From an uncultured Spirochaetales bacterium (lineage in GTDB: Bacteria > Spirochaetota > Spirochaetia > Treponematales > Treponemataceae): a stretch of DNA of 9,744 bases. Under the pieces are notes generated by a model that was not told the DNA's origin, ran no database searches, and saw nothing but the letters and a program-made list of their open reading frames with translations. This document shows, piece after piece, positions 7,883 to 9,744 of the stretch. A program made the position numbers and the translations under genes. Numbering within the stretch: position 1 is the stretch's first letter; each line of letters starts with the position of its first letter. The stretch is taken from the NCBI GenBank assembly GCA_946061495.1, contig CAMGSV010000087.1, positions 1 to 9,744 of the forward strand, written 5' to 3'.

Positions 7883-9543
7883 AGCTTGTTCACCCGGCAG
7901 ACCGCCGCCGTGCCCATGGCATTACCCAGATTGTCCTTCAGCGCTCCTGACAGCTCCAGTGTCACCAAGCCTGCTTGGTCACGGTTCAGCAGCTCCACCT
8001 GGAAGCTGGCCATGGCCATGGTTCCTTCGACCATATCCTCCTGGCCGCCGTGGTCCGTCAGCAGCTGCAGGTAGTTTTCGTAGATTTCCTGACTGAACGC
8101 TGTTGACACAAGCCGCTTCAAGGTCACCTCGCAGCAGTCGTTGGCAGCCTGAATTGAGGCGTGCTCCATGAGGCTTGTCCGAGAAATCTCCGTAGCATCA
8201 GCTGAAATCCCAAAGAACAGATGGAGCGACACCGTCTGTGGCAGAACCTCTGCTGTGGTGGGAAAGGCATCCACATCAAGCACCATCTCCCCCAATGGCA
8301 GCTGGGGAGAGAAAAGCACCGCCAGTTTTCCTGCCTCATCCACCATCACAGCTCCCAAAAACTGGGGCGGCCGTTGGGATTCCTTGGTATAGGAAAGAAT
8401 TATCGAACGAGGCTCCTCCATTTCATTTCCCGCCCGGTCCTTCAGCCGTGAATCCACCACCAGCCGCCAGATGCTTCCCCAGCACTGACTCTCCATGTCT
8501 CCGGTCCAAAGGGGACGCACCTTCAGCTGGCGACCATGTTCATGGTTCAGCTTGATTTCCAGGGGCGGAGCCACCGCACATTGAGAGAGAGAGACTGGCT
8601 CCATCCGGAGAGCTGAGGCAGCCACATCCAAGTCCACTGCCTCGCTGAATTCCACCAGAATCCAGTCATTGGCCGCCAAATCCAGAGGGGAAGCGCCCTC
8701 CACATCCCCCTGACCATCCCTCAGCGTTGAGCTTGAGACCGCCACCTGCTCTAGCCCAGCAGTTTCCGGCCAGAGAGCACGTTCCTCTTGGTCTTGGGGC
8801 AGCAGGAAAAAGGCCAATTCTGGCGGCTCCACATCAAGGCCATAATAGAAGCTCCAGCCCAGTTCTTTGGGCAAGGGATTCCGATACCTATCAGTCACAG
8901 AAGAAGAGAGTGACACCAGATACCGATTGTTCACCTCCAGCTGCTCCAAGGGCTGGATAGTCACCTGACAGTCTTGATTGGCGTACAGCAATACGTAGTC
9001 AAAGCGGGGGGAAAGGGAAAGCCCCTCCTCCAGAGACTTCCTATCCACCGGAGAGGAGAATTCCAGCTGGATTTGAGAAAGTCCCTCCAAAACATGGAGC
9101 TCCCCCTCCACCAGCCGGTGATCAGCCTCCACCGGTGCCACCAGCTCCACGGAAAATTCCATGCGGTGGCTGCGGGTGGAATATTCGTAGACAAATGGTT
9201 CCATCAGAGAATGGCCATTCACGTCCTCGGTACCTGCCTCCACCCGCACCATATAGTCATGGTGGGCCTTCAAGCCGTATCGAGGGATGAATTCAGCCGA
9301 ATCACCGTGAATCCGAAGCTGCCCCTCCATCTTCTCTCCATCCTCCGTCACCGTAAGCCCGGCATCAAGGGACTGGGGAGACGGCGGGGCAGTAAACTGC
9401 ACCACAATCTTTCCCTCGGCAACCTTGCAGGAGGCCACCTCCAAGGGAGGCAGCATAATGGTGCCGCAGGACACAAGCCACAGCAGTGGCAGCACGGATA
9501 GGAAAAAAGCGCGCTTTTTTCTTACAATTGAATCACGAGACAT
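7879..9543 (-). CDS. Lipoprotein with repeated SbsA-like (Big_5) Ig domains
   Basis: This 554-residue protein starts with a type II signal peptide: basic residues at 8-11 (RKKR), a hydrophobic core at 12-24 and the lipobox L23-V24-S25-C26, so it should be lipid-anchored at Cys26. Several beta-rich units follow. Residues about 36-123 and 146-234 fit the Big_5/SbsA Ig-like pattern: a 'sP.d..sl' strand, a G.L....... F.P strand, 'L....Y.v.v..g' and a final D-x-x-x-N-x-hydrophobic turn. A third unit spans about 291-386, and a less clear fourth lies at about 395-553. The end-of-domain turn recurs as DVNGHSL (107), DRYRNPL (218), DRAGNEM (369) and DNLGNAM (537). There are no later membrane segments and no catalytic motif. 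The stop codon overlaps the start of the first RND permease as ATGA, so the two are coupled. Known Ig-like lipoproteins of this type serve structural, adhesive or scaffold roles. A role as an envelope partner of the RND proteins is inference from the operon. Confidence 0.82.
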   Translation of the reverse strand: MSRDSIVRKKRAFFLSVLPLLWLVSCGTIMLPPLEVASCKVAEGKIVVQFTAPPSPQSLDAGLTVTEDGEKMEGQLRIHGDSAEFIPRYGLKAHHDYMVRVEAGTEDVNGHSLMEPFVYEYSTRSHRMEFSVELVAPVEADHRLVEGELHVLEGLSQIQLEFSSPVDRKSLEEGLSLSPRFDYVLLYANQDCQVTIQPLEQLEVNNRYLVSLSSSVTDRYRNPLPKELGWSFYYGLDVEPPELAFFLLPQDQEERALWPETAGLEQVAVSSSTLRDGQGDVEGASPLDLAANDWILVEFSEAVDLDVAASALRMEPVSLSQCAVAPPLEIKLNHEHGRQLKVRPLWTGDMESQCWGSIWRLVVDSRLKDRAGNEMEEPRSIILSYTKESQRPPQFLGAVMVDEAGKLAVLFSPQLPLGEMVLDVDAFPTTAEVLPQTVSLHLFFGISADATEISRTSLMEHASIQAANDCCEVTLKRLVSTAFSQEIYENYLQLLTDHGGQEDMVEGTMAMASFQVELLNRDQAGLVTLELSGALKDNLGNAMGTAAVCRVNKL

Positions 9544-9743
9544 ACATCCTCCTTCAAATAGCAGCCGGAATCGGTGACAGGCCCCGAGGCTCCACCGGAA
9601 ATTTTCAGTTGATAAAAGTTGTCCACATCGGTGGTACTGGGAGAAAATCCCGACCAGTGAAGCACCAGTGTATGGTCTCCCTGTCGGCGGGCCATCTCAA
9701 GGATGGGATAGGCTGCCGTCACCGGGAAGAATGGCTCCATGGT
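9522..9743 (-). CDS. C-terminal end of an extracytoplasmic-type hypothetical protein (5' partial)
   Basis: This reading frame runs from the window edge to a TAA stop at 9524-9522 and gives at least 73 residues. The Met codon at 9740-9738 need not be the start, because the frame is still open upstream and no ribosome binding site can be judged there. The visible part is not hydrophobic enough for a membrane segment. It alternates polar and aromatic/aliphatic residues (LVLHW, FYQLKISGG, SGCYLKEDVCLVIQL), as in a beta-sandwich edge, and resembles the ends of Ig-like or fibronectin-like repeats. The following lipoprotein gene starts inside this gene: the two overlap by 22 bases (9522-9543), which argues for co-transcription and coupled translation. 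My inference is that it is a second surface or periplasmic beta-domain protein working with the Ig-like lipoprotein. Family and function are not recognised. Confidence 0.6.
   Translation of the reverse strand, partial: TMEPFFPVTAAYPILEMARRQGDHTLVLHWSGFSPSTTDVDNFYQLKISGGASGPVTDSGCYLKEDVCLVIQL
9547..9554 (-). promoter_or_regulatory. Shine-Dalgarno site of the Ig-like lipoprotein gene
   Basis: On the minus strand the sequence reads AAGGAGGATGTATG, a near-perfect anti-16S match ending 3-4 bases before the ATG at 9543-9541. The site lies inside the 3' end of the upstream gene. It fixes the lipoprotein start at a codon that leaves a proper n-region and lipobox. Confidence 0.75.
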
Positions 9744-9744
9744 C

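Noticed and set aside
7109..8074. Plus-strand open frame of 321 codons across the RND-1/lipoprotein junction
   Set aside because: It is antisense to conserved RND-1 sequence and to the lipoprotein C-terminus, has a His/Gln-rich low-information product and no ribosome binding site support.

Overview
The window holds a single minus-strand gene cluster, so in transcription order it reads from high to low coordinates. The layout suggests a diderm bacterium: it has a lipoprotein with a lipobox signal peptide, two RND-type inner-membrane permeases and a secreted coiled-coil protein. The coding part is GC-rich; the block 2041-2100, for example, has 43 G+C in 60 bases. A spirochaete (Treponema/Spirochaeta-like) is my best guess, based on the mix of Ig-like lipoprotein, paired RND permeases and a large Trp/Glu/Gln-rich secreted coiled-coil protein. 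That guess rests on recall of protein style, not on a search, and is only moderately secure.

Region by region: (1) 9743-9522 is the C-terminal end of a protein that enters from outside the window; its sequence looks like the edge of a beta-rich extracytoplasmic domain. (2) 9543-7879 is a 554-residue lipoprotein with at least three SbsA/Big_5-like Ig domains and a less clear fourth unit. (3) 7882-4742 is a full-length RND permease (RND-1, 1046 aa). (4) 4749-1714 is a second, more divergent RND permease (RND-2, 1011 aa from the preferred start). (5) 1717-146 is a secreted, alpha-helical protein with a striking 14/15-residue tryptophan periodicity. (6) 145-1 is an AT-rich tail (55 G+C in 145 bases) that carries the possible start of another gene, open to the window edge.

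Every junction from gene 1 to gene 5 overlaps: 22 bases, then ATGA, then ATGACTAG, then ATGA. The five genes are therefore almost certainly one translationally coupled transcription unit. No promoter or terminator is visible, so the operon probably starts upstream of the window. No periplasmic adaptor (HlyD/AcrA type) or TolC-type channel is encoded here. The two permeases probably act together, possibly as a mixed trimer. The lipoprotein and the helical secreted protein are candidates for dedicated periplasmic or outer-envelope partners. RND-2 lacks most of the known charged proton-relay residues, while RND-1 keeps more of them, which suggests a division of labour. The substrate cannot be read from the sequence.
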